Origin: Bacteroidota bacterium
GTDB lineage: Bacteria; Bacteroidota; Bacteroidia; Bacteroidales; Prolixibacteraceae
Length of the DNA: 64,000 bases
Direction: 5' to 3'
NCBI GenBank assembly: GCA_023412195.1
Contig: JAEYNZ010000123.1
Coordinates: 4,459-68,458 of the forward strand
In this document: piece after piece, positions 46,700 through 56,180 of the stretch
Layout: each line of letters starts with the position of its first letter
Position numbering within the stretch: the stretch's first letter is position 1
Made by a program: the position numbers and the translations under genes
Notes under the pieces: generated by a model
The model's input: only the letters and a program-made list of their open reading frames with translations
Database searches by the model: none
What the model was told of the DNA's origin: nothing

Positions 46700-46781
46700 G
46701 TTTGATTCTCATCGCGTCCTCACATTCTCCCTTTTAATAGAAACCATTTGTCTTTCGTTATAACTTAAATGAATCCATATC

Positions 46782-48590
46782 ATGAAACCAATTTTATTGA
46801 AAAGGCTCCTGACCCAGCTTATCCTGGTTCTGGTGGCATATTCATCCATTGCTCAGGAGCATACCAATGAGCGAGCCAAATGGTTTACCGATGCCCGTTT
46901 TGGGATGTTTATACACTGGGGGTTGTACAGTGCAGCAGAAGGCATTTGGAAAGGGGAAAAACTCCGCAATGACAACGATTATGCCGAATGGATTTTATAC
47001 CGCAACAGGATTGACAGGAATGAGTACCTTTCGCTTCTCGACCGGTTCGACTGGAGTGAAATTAACCCGGAAGAATGGGTGGTACTGGCTAAAAATTCCG
47101 GGATGAAGTATGTTACATTCACGGCCAAGCATCACGACGGGTTTGCCCTTTGGGACAGCAAGGTGGGCGATTATGATCTTGGAAATTACCTCAGTCCTTC
47201 CCGTGACATAGTACGTGAACTGGCAGAAGCCTGCAAAAAGCATGGACTGAAAATGGGCCTGTACTATTCGCATTGGGTTGACTGGGAACATCAGTACGGC
47301 TGGGATCATACACGGGAAATAACAGGAATTGCACCTGAAGATTATGATCTATACTGGCAGGAAAAAGTGATTCCCCAGGTTCGTGAACTGTTAACCAATT
47401 ATGGGGATATCGGAATGTTCTGGTTCGACATGTGGATACATCATTCAAAAACTGTTGTTACAAAAGAACAATTGCTTCAACTGAAAAGCCTGATCAGGGA
47501 ATTGCAGCCTGGATGCATCATCAACTCACGCCTGGGACTTTCAATAGAAGAAGATCCTGACATCGATTTCAAAACTATGGGCGATAACCAGTTGGGCAGT
47601 ACCAGGGAAGATTTTCCCTGGCAGTCGCCCGCAACAGTCGCCCATTCCTGGGGGTACCATGCACTGGATACTGAATGGAAATCAACTACAACCCTGCTTA
47701 AGTCACTCATTGGCAATGTGAGCCTGAATGGTAATTTCATGCTGAACATCGGACCGCGTGCCAACGGAGATGTGCCTTATGAAATTTCACACAGGATGCT
47801 TGAAATGGGACGCTGGTTAAGTGTAAACGGTGAATCGGTTTATGGAGCCGGTGCCATTGAACTGGATAAAGACCTGCATGACTGGGGAAAAATCACAAGC
47901 AAAGAAGATCATGGTATTTACAAGCTTTATTTTCATATATACAACTGGCCACTCAACAAAAAACTCAACCTGACTGGCATCTCGTCAAAACCGGAGAAAA
48001 TTTATCTTCTCGCTGACAAACAAAAAAAGTCCCTACCCTTCCGTTATTCTGAAGTTTTCACAGAAATAGACCTGCCAGTACTGCAGCCCGATCAGTATAT
48101 AACAGTAGTTGTAGCCGAATATTCCACAGAACCTGAGTTTAAGCCGGGACTGGCAGGGAAAACAACAGATGGAGGGTATTCACTGACCCCGTTAAATCTA
48201 TCCCAGTCAACAGAACAGATAATGATCCTGCCAAAAAGCCGAAACGGCACCATTCCACAACATGCTGTTGTTACCTCTCCTTTAAAGCTTGAGTGGGAAA
48301 TATATGTGGATGAACCAGGCATGAAAAAGGTTGACATTTCCTATCATTTTCAAGGTAAGGGATCTAAAAGCAAAACAACTTTAACTGCAGCGGGAACCAC
48401 ATTACAACACCAGGTAAAACTCTCAGGAAAAACAGTTGGTGAACCAAATTCCAACTGGATCATAGATAATTTTTCCTCAAATACAATGGGTAAAATCAAT
48501 TTTCCGGAAAAAGAATATTATCAAATTACACTGGAAATTGAACCTGAAAAAAGAGACTCCATACAGTTTCAATGGTTATGGCTTCACTAA
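46782..48590 (+). CDS. Alpha-L-fucosidase, GH29
   Basis: 602 residues with signal peptide (LILVLVAYSSIAQ). The GH29 barrel (about 28-345) shows WFTDARFGMFIHWGLYSAAEG, KYVTFTAKHHDGFALWDSK and GMFWFDMWIH, where Asp216 is the probable nucleophile. Exo-hydrolysis of fucose from glycans. Residues about 350-430 form the common C-terminal beta domain; 450-602 is an extra beta-rich domain without a recognised family. No T9SS domain is present, so it is probably periplasmic or released otherwise. Confidence 0.88.
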   Translation: MKPILLKRLLTQLILVLVAYSSIAQEHTNERAKWFTDARFGMFIHWGLYSAAEGIWKGEKLRNDNDYAEWILYRNRIDRNEYLSLLDRFDWSEINPEEWVVLAKNSGMKYVTFTAKHHDGFALWDSKVGDYDLGNYLSPSRDIVRELAEACKKHGLKMGLYYSHWVDWEHQYGWDHTREITGIAPEDYDLYWQEKVIPQVRELLTNYGDIGMFWFDMWIHHSKTVVTKEQLLQLKSLIRELQPGCIINSRLGLSIEEDPDIDFKTMGDNQLGSTREDFPWQSPATVAHSWGYHALDTEWKSTTTLLKSLIGNVSLNGNFMLNIGPRANGDVPYEISHRMLEMGRWLSVNGESVYGAGAIELDKDLHDWGKITSKEDHGIYKLYFHIYNWPLNKKLNLTGISSKPEKIYLLADKQKKSLPFRYSEVFTEIDLPVLQPDQYITVVVAEYSTEPEFKPGLAGKTTDGGYSLTPLNLSQSTEQIMILPKSRNGTIPQHAVVTSPLKLEWEIYVDEPGMKKVDISYHFQGKGSKSKTTLTAAGTTLQHQVKLSGKTVGEPNSNWIIDNFSSNTMGKINFPEKEYYQITLEIEPEKRDSIQFQWLWLH

Positions 48591-48671
48591 CAGCACTTTA
48601 GCACACAGAAACATATTAACATTTGTTGATAAGTGCAGTTTAAATCACGTTTATTAAATAAACTTAAAATA

Positions 48672-48703
48672 CTTGACACAGGTTGTTTTATTTACTAGCT
48701 TTG
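48672..48703 (+). promoter_or_regulatory. Consensus promoter of an independent noncoding RNA
   Basis: CTTG at 48672-48675, 20 bases, then TAGCTTTG at 48696-48703: near-perfect TTTG-N20-TAnnTTTG. Transcription should start about 48709-48712. No ORF follows for nearly 800 bases. Confidence 0.75.
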
Positions 48704-48709
48704 TTTCTA

Positions 48710-49244
48710 TCAGGTGAGCGATAAAAGGCAGCTTCAAAAATGTGGAAAAGGGGAAAGTTACTTAGTTGAAACCGGAACCGATTCTTACCGACCTTCGGGA
48801 AGGCACATCAGAGAAGCCGGAGTTTGAAACAGATGGTATAAAAGCCAGCTTTTCAATCAGTCACCGGAAGTAACTTACGTTCTTTCAAGATTGAGCCAGC
48901 ATGCAGAAGGCAAATGACAGGGTTAAACCTGACACAAGCCACACTGCAAAGTGCAATCAGGTGTTAAAACCTGACGATGCTTTATGCTACAGGTAGTGCT
49001 TCAGGGCATTTACAGGCAGCACATAAACTGGCACTTCGTCCGGAAAGGTAATCCGGAAAACCGAACGGACTATTCATTGATTCATACCGTAGAAAGTTGA
49101 AACAATGAATAATGGGCAAAGTTAGATCTGCAAAGATAAAACAATGCCGGCCACAATAACCGTAACCTGGCGCCCGTGTAACTTCGGTTAAATCGGGTGA
49201 ATGGGAACTATTCGTTAAAGAATAGTTCCCATTTGTGTTTTATA
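48710..49244 (+). ncRNA. Unidentified structured RNA of about 535 nt
   Basis: A transcription unit bounded by a consensus promoter and a strong terminator, without a coding frame. Many helices can be read directly: a 9-bp long-range pair 48755-48763 with 48868-48876; CAGG/CCTG (48918-48921 with 48928-48931); TCAGGT/ACCTGA (48957-48962 with 48969-48974); CCGGA/TCCGG (49040-49044 with 49052-49056); TATTCATTG/CAATGAATA (49071-49079 with 49103-49111); a UUCG-capped stem near 49179-49190. The 5' end CAGGT can pair with ACCTG at 49165-49169. It lacks the RNase P, tmRNA, 6S and SRP signatures. Boundaries are inferred from promoter and terminator. Confidence 0.7.
49200..49244 (+). terminator. Terminator of the noncoding RNA
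   Basis: A perfect 14-bp stem (49200-49213 with 49220-49233) with a GTTAAA loop, followed by TGTGTTTTAT. The strongest hairpin in the 900-base gap. Confidence 0.85.
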
Positions 49245-49417
49245 TCAAGCCATCATTTTGTCATTATAATAGCATACCCTTACCTACAAATATGCGGAGA
49301 AAACTTGTTGTATGGTTAAATCCACTTCTTCAAAAAGCTCCACTCCATGAATCATTTTCATCTAAAAATTGATAGCGTCGAAAATTTATTAAATTCACTA
49401 CTTTTAAAATAATGTGA

Positions 49418-49425
49418 TATCTTTG
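49418..49425 (+). promoter_or_regulatory. Possible -7 element (TATCTTTG) of the response regulator
   Basis: A full TAnnTTTG match, 73 bases upstream of the regulator start codon. No clear -33 element. It implies a 5' leader of about 65 nt. Confidence 0.4.
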
Positions 49426-49498
49426 TACTAATTGGAAGAAAAAACTTTATGTTGATTTATACTAATTTAAAGTTCGAAATTTCTGGGGTATGTAGTCT

Positions 49499-50857
49499 AT
49501 GAAAAAAATATTAGTAATTGATGATGATACGTTTATGTGTGATTTGCTTGTAAATCACCTTAAACAAAGTGGTTTTGAAACGCAAGGTACATATTCCGGC
49601 AAAAACGGTATCAAAATGGTTGAAAACAGTCATTTTGATGTTGTATTATGCGACTACCGGCTTCCCAATACAGATGGTTATGAAGTTCTGCAAGAAATAA
49701 AAGCAAAAAAACCCTCACTGCCTGTAATTATCATGACAGCCTACGCAGAAATTAAGATGGCTGTCAAGTTAATCAAATCAGGTGCGTTTGATTATGTTAC
49801 AAAGCCTGTCCAGCCTGAAGAAATTAAAATTCTAATCAATAAGGCGCTTGAATCAAAAGAAGGGAAAGAAACTCAAAATGAATTCAAAAACAGCTTTATC
49901 ACCGGCAGCAGCAAAGAAATAAAAGAAGTGATGAAGCTTGTGAAGGTGGTAGCTCCAACCGACCTTACCGTATTGATTGAAGGAGAAACAGGTTCAGGCA
50001 AGGAATTTATTGCCAAAGCCATTCATTATGCCAGTGCTAGAAGCAAAAAACCTTTTGTTGCAGTTGACTGTGGCGCAATACCCAAAGACCTGGCCAACAG
50101 TGAACTTTTCGGGCATATCAAAGGATCTTTTACAGGTGCCATCAACAATAAAATGGGGTATTTCGAACAGGCAAAAGGAGGTACTCTTTTTCTTGATGAG
50201 GTAGGAAACCTGCCATATGAAAACCAGATCAAATTGCTCAGGGCTCTGCAGGAAAGATTCATCAACCGGGTTGGTGACAACAAAGTAATAAAGGTGGATG
50301 TGCGTATTATCACCGCATCCAATGAAGATTTGCTGAAACAGGTTGAAGCCAATGAGTTCAGGGAAGATTTATATCACCGGCTGAATGCATTCAAAATTAT
50401 TCTGCCCCCCCTAAGGGAACGGGGTGATGACATTATGGAATTTGCTAATTTCTTTATTGAAAGGGCAAATAAAGCATTTAATAAAAACATTACAGGTTTT
50501 GATCCGGACACTAAGGCCTTGATTTACAAATACAACTGGCATGGCAATATCAGAGAGCTTCAGAATGTGATCAACAGGGCGGTTCTTTTATCGCAAGGTG
50601 ATCTGATCAAACCTGAGGTCATGCCAAACGAGATCAGATATAACAGTTTTCAGTCCAGCACAAGAAATGAATCCTCTTCCGGCCGCAGCGAAGTCACAGA
50701 ATTAAAGCAGGCTACACTCATAACCGAGAAGGAAGTGATCATCAATGCCCTAATTGAATCGAATTACAACAAAAGCAAGGCTGCAAAAATGCTGAATATT
50801 GACAGAAAAACCCTGTACAATAAAATTAAGCAATACGAAATAGAAATTCTTAAATAA
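49499..50857 (+). CDS. Sigma-54-dependent response regulator (NtrC family)
   Basis: 452 residues. A receiver domain (1-120) with the Asp9/Asp10 pocket, phosphoacceptor Asp52 in VVLCDYRLPNTDG, and Lys near 103. An AAA+ domain (about 135-370) with Walker A EGETGSGKEFIAKAIHYAS, the sigma-54 contact loop GSFTGA (GAFTGA is the usual form), Walker B GGTLFLDEVGNLP and the arginine-finger region. A Fis-type helix-turn-helix at the C-terminus (about 410-448; YNKSKAAKMLNIDRKTLYNKI). No cognate kinase is adjacent; the orphan kinase at 40.4 kb is not linked by evidence. Confidence 0.92.
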   Translation: MKKILVIDDDTFMCDLLVNHLKQSGFETQGTYSGKNGIKMVENSHFDVVLCDYRLPNTDGYEVLQEIKAKKPSLPVIIMTAYAEIKMAVKLIKSGAFDYVTKPVQPEEIKILINKALESKEGKETQNEFKNSFITGSSKEIKEVMKLVKVVAPTDLTVLIEGETGSGKEFIAKAIHYASARSKKPFVAVDCGAIPKDLANSELFGHIKGSFTGAINNKMGYFEQAKGGTLFLDEVGNLPYENQIKLLRALQERFINRVGDNKVIKVDVRIITASNEDLLKQVEANEFREDLYHRLNAFKIILPPLRERGDDIMEFANFFIERANKAFNKNITGFDPDTKALIYKYNWHGNIRELQNVINRAVLLSQGDLIKPEVMPNEIRYNSFQSSTRNESSSGRSEVTELKQATLITEKEVIINALIESNYNKSKAAKMLNIDRKTLYNKIKQYEIEILK

Positions 50858-51340
50858 CGACTGCCAGCCTTTCCTGTTATTCATTGTATTCAGTTTTACT
50901 CAAACGGACACTGGTTTTATTGAATGGGGACTTTAACCTCAGATTGTGGATTTTTCTGTACAAATGTCTTTGCATTTCTTAAACCATAAATCCCTGCAGA
51001 TGCCAGTTCCGGCGGAATAAATCTCCTGTTTCCCTTTTCGGCATAGAATTTTCTCTACACCCACAGATGTTCACAATACAAATGAAAAGTATTTTCATTA
51101 TTACATATGCAGCAATCAAATAAGGAATGAAATAACATTGAGATAGATTCCGGTAACCTCAAAAATCACAATTTTCACTGTACAAGTAAAATCACCTGAA
51201 ATGCAAAAATTTCATAACCTTTTAACAGAATCACCAGAAAGCTTCATTTTAAGTGTTCTTAACACTGCTGCTGTAATCAGTTTTAAATTAGGTAAAGAAA
51301 CTGGAGAGGAATACGTCATTTAACTAAAAATTATATTGGA
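50858..51340. other. Intergenic region, no gene seen
   Basis: 483 AT-rich bases between the regulator and the sugar kinase. No ORF with coding character, no strong terminator, and no TGGCAC-N5-TTGC sigma-54 promoter were recognised. Confidence 0.5.
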
Positions 51341-52285
51341 ATGAAAATAGTAACTGTTACTGTCAATCCTGTCCTGGATACTTCCACAATTGCCGACCTG
51401 GTTGTCCCATTAAAAAAAACCAGATGCAAATCACCCGTTCATGAACCGGGCGGAGGAGGAATCAATGTATCGCGGGCCTTAAATAAGCTAGGCAGCGACT
51501 CACTTGCGATTATCATGGCGGGTGGTGAAAATGGAAAAAAGCTCAGCCAACTTTTGCATGAAGAAGGAATAAATCTTAAAGTTGTTGAAACGGAAGGCAA
51601 CACGCGGGAAAATATCATGGTTTATGAAGATAAATCAGGCGAACACTACCGTTTTGTCATGCCGGGCCCCGAAATGCAGAAGAAGGAGTGGCAAAACCTT
51701 CTGGATACCATTTTAAAAATAACTCCTAAACCTGATTACCTCATTGCAAGCGGTAGTCTTGCCCCAGGCGTACCTGATGATTTTTATGCAAGGATTGCCG
51801 CACATGCAAAAAAAAATGACATCAAAATGGTAATTGACAGTTCAGGTCCTGCTCTCAGGCTTGCATTGGAGGAGGGTGTTTACATGGCCAAACCCAACCT
51901 CAGGGAGATGAAGGAATTGCTCGATAAGCCTATGCTGACGGGGATGGAACTGGATCAGGCAGCAAAAAGTATTTTGGACAAAGGATACTGTACCCTTTTG
52001 ATTGTATCGTTGGGAGAAAAAGGTGCTATGCTGGCAAGAAATGATATGATAGAATATGTTGTACCGCCTGTTATGCCGGTGGTAAGTGCAGTTGGTGCAG
52101 GTGATTCAATGGTTGCAGGCATGGTGCTTGGCTGCGTAAGAGGATTCTGGCCTGAAAAAGCGATTCGTTATGGTGTAGCTGCCGGTACGGCAGCCACAAT
52201 GACTCCCGGATCAGAATTGTGCAGAAAAAGTGATACAGATGAAATCTTCAACTGGCTAAGCAGTAATATTGAGATGGATGAATAA
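51341..52285 (+). CDS. PfkB-family phosphofructokinase
   Basis: 314 residues, ribokinase fold. VNPVLDTSTIADL start, PGGGGINVSRALNKLG substrate loop (about 32-47), VIDSSGPALRLAL, KPNLREMKELL and AVGAGDSMVAGMVLG with catalytic-base Asp255. Closest in pattern to the 6-phosphofructokinase II / 1-phosphofructokinase / tagatose-6-phosphate kinase group, so the exact sugar phosphate is open. Transcribed alone. Confidence 0.85.
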   Translation: MKIVTVTVNPVLDTSTIADLVVPLKKTRCKSPVHEPGGGGINVSRALNKLGSDSLAIIMAGGENGKKLSQLLHEEGINLKVVETEGNTRENIMVYEDKSGEHYRFVMPGPEMQKKEWQNLLDTILKITPKPDYLIASGSLAPGVPDDFYARIAAHAKKNDIKMVIDSSGPALRLALEEGVYMAKPNLREMKELLDKPMLTGMELDQAAKSILDKGYCTLLIVSLGEKGAMLARNDMIEYVVPPVMPVVSAVGAGDSMVAGMVLGCVRGFWPEKAIRYGVAAGTAATMTPGSELCRKSDTDEIFNWLSSNIEMDE

Positions 52286-52474
52286 AACTGTTGTTGCCAT
52301 TAATATAGTTTGGCTGGTAACCGAACCAAAGTTACACCAGAACTGTTCAAATCTTTATATCCTAGTTACTAAATTATGTTGAAGTGGTCTTACATCTTTG
52401 AAAATTCATGACTACTATAATAACATTCAGTAATCCGGAAAAATATTTTACTTATAAAATTAAAAATTTAGAAA

Positions 52475-52900
52475 ATGAAAACCAGAAAGGCACATGCTAA
52501 ATGGGAAGGCGATCTCAAACAGGGAAAAGGTTCCCTGAAACTCGATTCAATTGAAAAAACCTTTGCCTATAACTTCAGATCCCGTTTTGAGGAAGGCGAT
52601 GAAACCAATCCTGAAGAGCTTATAGCAGCTGCACATGCAGGCTGTTTTTCGATGGCATTATCATTAATTCTTTCTGAAAAAGGATATGACGTTAAATCGA
52701 TTGAAACAGTAGCCGAAGTATCACTCACTAAACAGGATGATGGTTTTGGCATTACAAAAAGTCATTTGATTCTTCAGGCAGAAATACCCGGAATTGATGA
52801 AAATGAGTTTAATGAACTGGCTAACCTGGCAAAAAAGAACTGCCCGGTTTCAAAAGCACTTTCTGCCATTGAAATTTCAATGACAGCAAGTCTAAAATGA
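52475..52900 (+). CDS. OsmC/Ohr-family peroxiredoxin-like protein
   Basis: 141 residues. The two redox cysteines are present: Cys57 in AAHAGCFSMAL and Cys123 in CPVSKAL. ETNPEELIAAAHAG is the OsmC-type helix start (OsmC and not Ohr subtype). It detoxifies organic hydroperoxides as a dimer. Transcribed alone. Confidence 0.9.
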   Translation: MKTRKAHAKWEGDLKQGKGSLKLDSIEKTFAYNFRSRFEEGDETNPEELIAAAHAGCFSMALSLILSEKGYDVKSIETVAEVSLTKQDDGFGITKSHLILQAEIPGIDENEFNELANLAKKNCPVSKALSAIEISMTASLK

Positions 52901-52977
52901 ACCTGTGGGCAACTGACATTACATTATGATTCTGAGTGCCCTTTTTGCTGTTACTATTTTACCCCATAATCCACACA

Positions 52978-54492
52978 ATGATGAAAAATTTTACGATCCC
53001 CATACTGGCAGCTATTATCGGTTCAGCGCTGACAATAGCTGCTTTTTTTATATTTGACCTTGATGGCCAGAACAGGGTTGTCAGGATCGAACACCTGACA
53101 TCTCAGGTTCCTTCTCACAATTCAGTATATACGGTGAATGAAGAGGGGGAAATTATTCCACTCGATTTCACAGATATCTCACAAAAACTGATGGGAGCAG
53201 TTGTCCATATCAGTTCTGTAGTAACAATGGGTCAGGGAAGTGCAGGAAGGCAACAGTTGCCCGATCCGTTCAGGGAATTCTTCGGAGAAGAGTTCTTTGA
53301 CAGATATAATGACCAACAGCGTGGAAGAGGTGAAGCTCCACGACAGGCAAGGGGAAGTGGTTCCGGGGTCATCATAAATCCTGACGGGTACATTGTTACA
53401 AGCAATCATGTCATAGACAATGCCGATGAAATAGAAGTAACCCTAAACGACAACAGGTCATACATGGCAAAGGTTCTGGGGACAGATCCCACAACCGACC
53501 TGGCGCTTGTAAAAATTGAAGAAACAGGATTGCCGATAGTCCCCATTGTAGATTCCAACGTAACAGAAGTTGGAGAATGGGTACTGGCCATAGGCAATCC
53601 CTTTAATCTGAACTCAACAGTTACTGCAGGAATTATAAGTGCCAAATCGAGAAACATTAATATTCTCAACGAACAGTATGCCATAGAATCATTTCTGCAG
53701 ACAGATGCAGCCATCAACCCTGGAAACAGTGGAGGTGCCCTGGTAAATCTACAGGGAGGGCTGATAGGCATCAATACTGCCATTGCCAGCCAAACAGGTA
53801 CTTTTGCAGGTTATGGATTTGCCGTTCCTTCAAATATAGTCAGTAAAGTAGTTGAAGATATCCTTGAATTCGGCAAGGTTCAACGTGGTTACCTGGGTGT
53901 CACAATCCGTAATATTTCGGGAGCATTTGCCCGTGAAGAAAACCTGGATGTGACCCAGGGTGTATATATCGACAGCATACTGGAAGGCAGTGCAGCTGAA
54001 AAAGCAGGATTACAGGCGGGTGATGTCATTGTTGAAATAGATGGAAGAACCGTCAACCAGGCATCCGAACTTCAGGAAGTGATTGCAAGTCACAGGCCAG
54101 GCGACAGGGTTGATGTTAAATTTATCAGAGACAAAAGAAACATGTCACGGACAGCCACCCTGTTAAGCAGCGAAGGAACGACCAAAGCTGTAAAAGCAGA
54201 AGAAGGAACCATGCATGAGCAACTAGGAGCTGAAATGGCCACGCTCAGCAGGGAAGAAGCACGCAAACTGGGAATACCAGGTGGGGTGAAAGTACTTGAA
54301 CTGCATAATGGGAAACTAGCAACTGAAACACCTGTCAAGGAAGGATTTATAATTTTACGTGTTAATACACGGCAGGTGCGGTCAGTTAGCGAACTGACCC
54401 AGATTCTCGAAAAAACATCTGGCGGGGTAATGATTGAAGGTATTTATGAAAGTGATCCGGGTACTGTGCTGTACTATGCCTTCGGCATGTAA
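52978..54492 (+). CDS. Periplasmic serine protease, HtrA/DegP family
   Basis: 504 residues from the ATG at 52978; a start at 52936 would add a poor N-terminus. An N-terminal hydrophobic anchor or signal (IPILAAIIGSALTIAAFFIF) is followed by the trypsin-like domain with the complete triad: His144 in VTSNHVID, Asp174 in TTDLALVKI, Ser251 in NPGNSGGAL. A first PDZ domain (about 300-385; RGYLGVTIRNISG, GDVIVEIDGRTV) is followed by a degenerate second one at the C-terminus. Envelope quality control. Confidence 0.92.
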   Translation: MMKNFTIPILAAIIGSALTIAAFFIFDLDGQNRVVRIEHLTSQVPSHNSVYTVNEEGEIIPLDFTDISQKLMGAVVHISSVVTMGQGSAGRQQLPDPFREFFGEEFFDRYNDQQRGRGEAPRQARGSGSGVIINPDGYIVTSNHVIDNADEIEVTLNDNRSYMAKVLGTDPTTDLALVKIEETGLPIVPIVDSNVTEVGEWVLAIGNPFNLNSTVTAGIISAKSRNINILNEQYAIESFLQTDAAINPGNSGGALVNLQGGLIGINTAIASQTGTFAGYGFAVPSNIVSKVVEDILEFGKVQRGYLGVTIRNISGAFAREENLDVTQGVYIDSILEGSAAEKAGLQAGDVIVEIDGRTVNQASELQEVIASHRPGDRVDVKFIRDKRNMSRTATLLSSEGTTKAVKAEEGTMHEQLGAEMATLSREEARKLGIPGGVKVLELHNGKLATETPVKEGFIILRVNTRQVRSVSELTQILEKTSGGVMIEGIYESDPGTVLYYAFGM

Positions 54493-54608
54493 CTGAACCA
54501 ACTAACCTGATAAACCGCCTGCCATTGATATTCATAATATTTTATCGTCTTTTCACAAGATAATTCAAACAGGAGTAAAACAGTATAATTTTCTTCAGAG
54601 TAACATAA

Positions 54609-56162
54609 ATGATCCTTAAAAACGTCATCACAGGAAATCAAATTAAAGCAGTTGTTTTTGATATAGATACCATTCTGGATTCGGAACAGCTTCATCAAAC
54701 AGTCTGGAAGCAAATACTGAATGATTTTCTTAAAAACAATTATCCTGAAAAGGCTCAGCTCAGTGAAGAAGAATATAAACGTTTCATTGAGGGCAAGCCC
54801 AAAATTGAGCGTATCAAAAACTTTCTGGAATACAGGGATATCAGTCTTTCGTTTGGCAGCCACGAAGACCCGCCGGGAGAAAAAAGTATTTGTGCCCTGG
54901 AAAACAATAAGTCACGGCTTTTCAACCAGTTACTGATTGCTGCTTCAACAAACTACCACACAAAGATCTGTAACAGGATCAGGAAATGGAAGGAAGCAGG
55001 TATTATGACCGCTGTGGTATCATCAGATGAACACTTCAGCAAAATACCAGATACAGAAGATTTCAAGAAGCTTTTTGATATAAAGGTGGATGGTTCTGCA
55101 GCCAAAAAGATGGGGCTTAAGGATAAGCCTGAAGCAGATTTATTTATGGAAGCAGTTAAGCAGATGGGGCTTTCCCCTTCAGAATGTGCTCTTTTTGAAT
55201 CAACAGTGAGTGGGCTCCAGGCTGCCAGTAAAGCAAGCTTCGGTCTTGTAGCAGGAATTCCCAAACAAAACAATGCAAAAGAATTAAGTGAAAACGGAGC
55301 CGATGTGATTGTACATGATTTTGATAAACTGGACCTGTTGAATGACCCGGAAATAAAAATGAGATTTGAAAATCCCATTCCGCCATTTGCATCGGAATAC
55401 ACAAAAATCGGAGAACTTTTACATGATAAAACCCCTGTGATTTTTCTGGATTATGACGGCACACTGACACCAATCGTCAACCGACCTGAAGATGCCAACC
55501 TGTCCGATGAAATGAAAGAAATATTAAAGTCATGTGCATCCAGGCTTTATGTTGCAGTTGTAAGCGGAAGGGATATGGTAGATTTGAAAAACAGGGTTGA
55601 CATAGATCAAATTATTTATGCAGGCAGCCATGGATTCCGGATATCGGGACCGGAAGGGTTATACCTGGAGCATGAAAAATCGGCCTCACTCCTTCCCCGC
55701 CTTGATGAAGCCGAGAATCAGCTGCAGCAGTTATTCTCAGGAAAGTTTGAAGGTGTACAGGTTGAACGGAAACGCTATGCCATTGCTGTTCATTACAGAA
55801 ATGCCAGAAAGGAAGAGGTACCGGATATAAAACAAAAAGTAACTCAACTCGTTGAAAAAACTGACGGGTTCAAAATTGGTGAAGGCAAAATGATCCTTGA
55901 GATCAAACCTGATATTGACTGGCATAAAGGAAAAGCTGTCCACTGGATTCTTGAAAGGCTGAACTTAACCAACAGAGAAAAGTACATGCCAGTTTATATT
56001 GGCGATGACGTTACCGATGAAGATGCATATGAATCTTTATCAGATTGGGGCATAAGCATCCAGGTAGGCCCCGGGGTTGTACCTTCGGCTTCAAAGTTCC
56101 GGCTGAAAAACATATATCAGGTTCGCATTTTTCTCAAGGAATTCACAAATGTAATCATCTGA
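54609..56162 (+). CDS. Fusion of beta-PGM-like HAD phosphatase and trehalose-6-phosphate phosphatase
   Basis: 517 residues in two HAD domains. Residues about 13-240 resemble beta-phosphoglucomutase: VVFDIDTILDSEQLHQ (Asp18, Asp20), VVSSDEHFSK, LFESTVSGLQAA. Residues about 265-510 are OtsB-like: VIFLDYDGTLTPIVNRPEDA, VVSGRDMVDL, YAGSHGFRI, VHYRNARKEEV, IKPDIDWHKGKAV and YIGDDVTDEDAY. OtsB makes trehalose from trehalose-6-phosphate. No OtsA is in the window. The pairing suggests a route between glucose phosphates and trehalose; inferred. Confidence 0.88.
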   Translation: MILKNVITGNQIKAVVFDIDTILDSEQLHQTVWKQILNDFLKNNYPEKAQLSEEEYKRFIEGKPKIERIKNFLEYRDISLSFGSHEDPPGEKSICALENNKSRLFNQLLIAASTNYHTKICNRIRKWKEAGIMTAVVSSDEHFSKIPDTEDFKKLFDIKVDGSAAKKMGLKDKPEADLFMEAVKQMGLSPSECALFESTVSGLQAASKASFGLVAGIPKQNNAKELSENGADVIVHDFDKLDLLNDPEIKMRFENPIPPFASEYTKIGELLHDKTPVIFLDYDGTLTPIVNRPEDANLSDEMKEILKSCASRLYVAVVSGRDMVDLKNRVDIDQIIYAGSHGFRISGPEGLYLEHEKSASLLPRLDEAENQLQQLFSGKFEGVQVERKRYAIAVHYRNARKEEVPDIKQKVTQLVEKTDGFKIGEGKMILEIKPDIDWHKGKAVHWILERLNLTNREKYMPVYIGDDVTDEDAYESLSDWGISIQVGPGVVPSASKFRLKNIYQVRIFLKEFTNVII

Positions 56163-56180
56163 TACTGCTTTTTAGCATAA

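Noticed and set aside
48710..49244. RNase P RNA, tmRNA, 6S or cobalamin riboswitch
   Set aside because: No GAGGAAAGTCC/ACAGAA pair, no T-arm with CCA end, no simple 6S bubble structure, and no cobalamin-box core were found.
48710..49244. Complete group II intron
   Set aside because: The start GTGAGCG is suggestive, but no domain V with AGC triad and GNRA loop and no reverse transcriptase is present.
50858..51340. Sigma-54 promoter regulated by the adjacent response regulator
   Set aside because: No TGGCAC-N5-TTGC match could be found by reading either strand.
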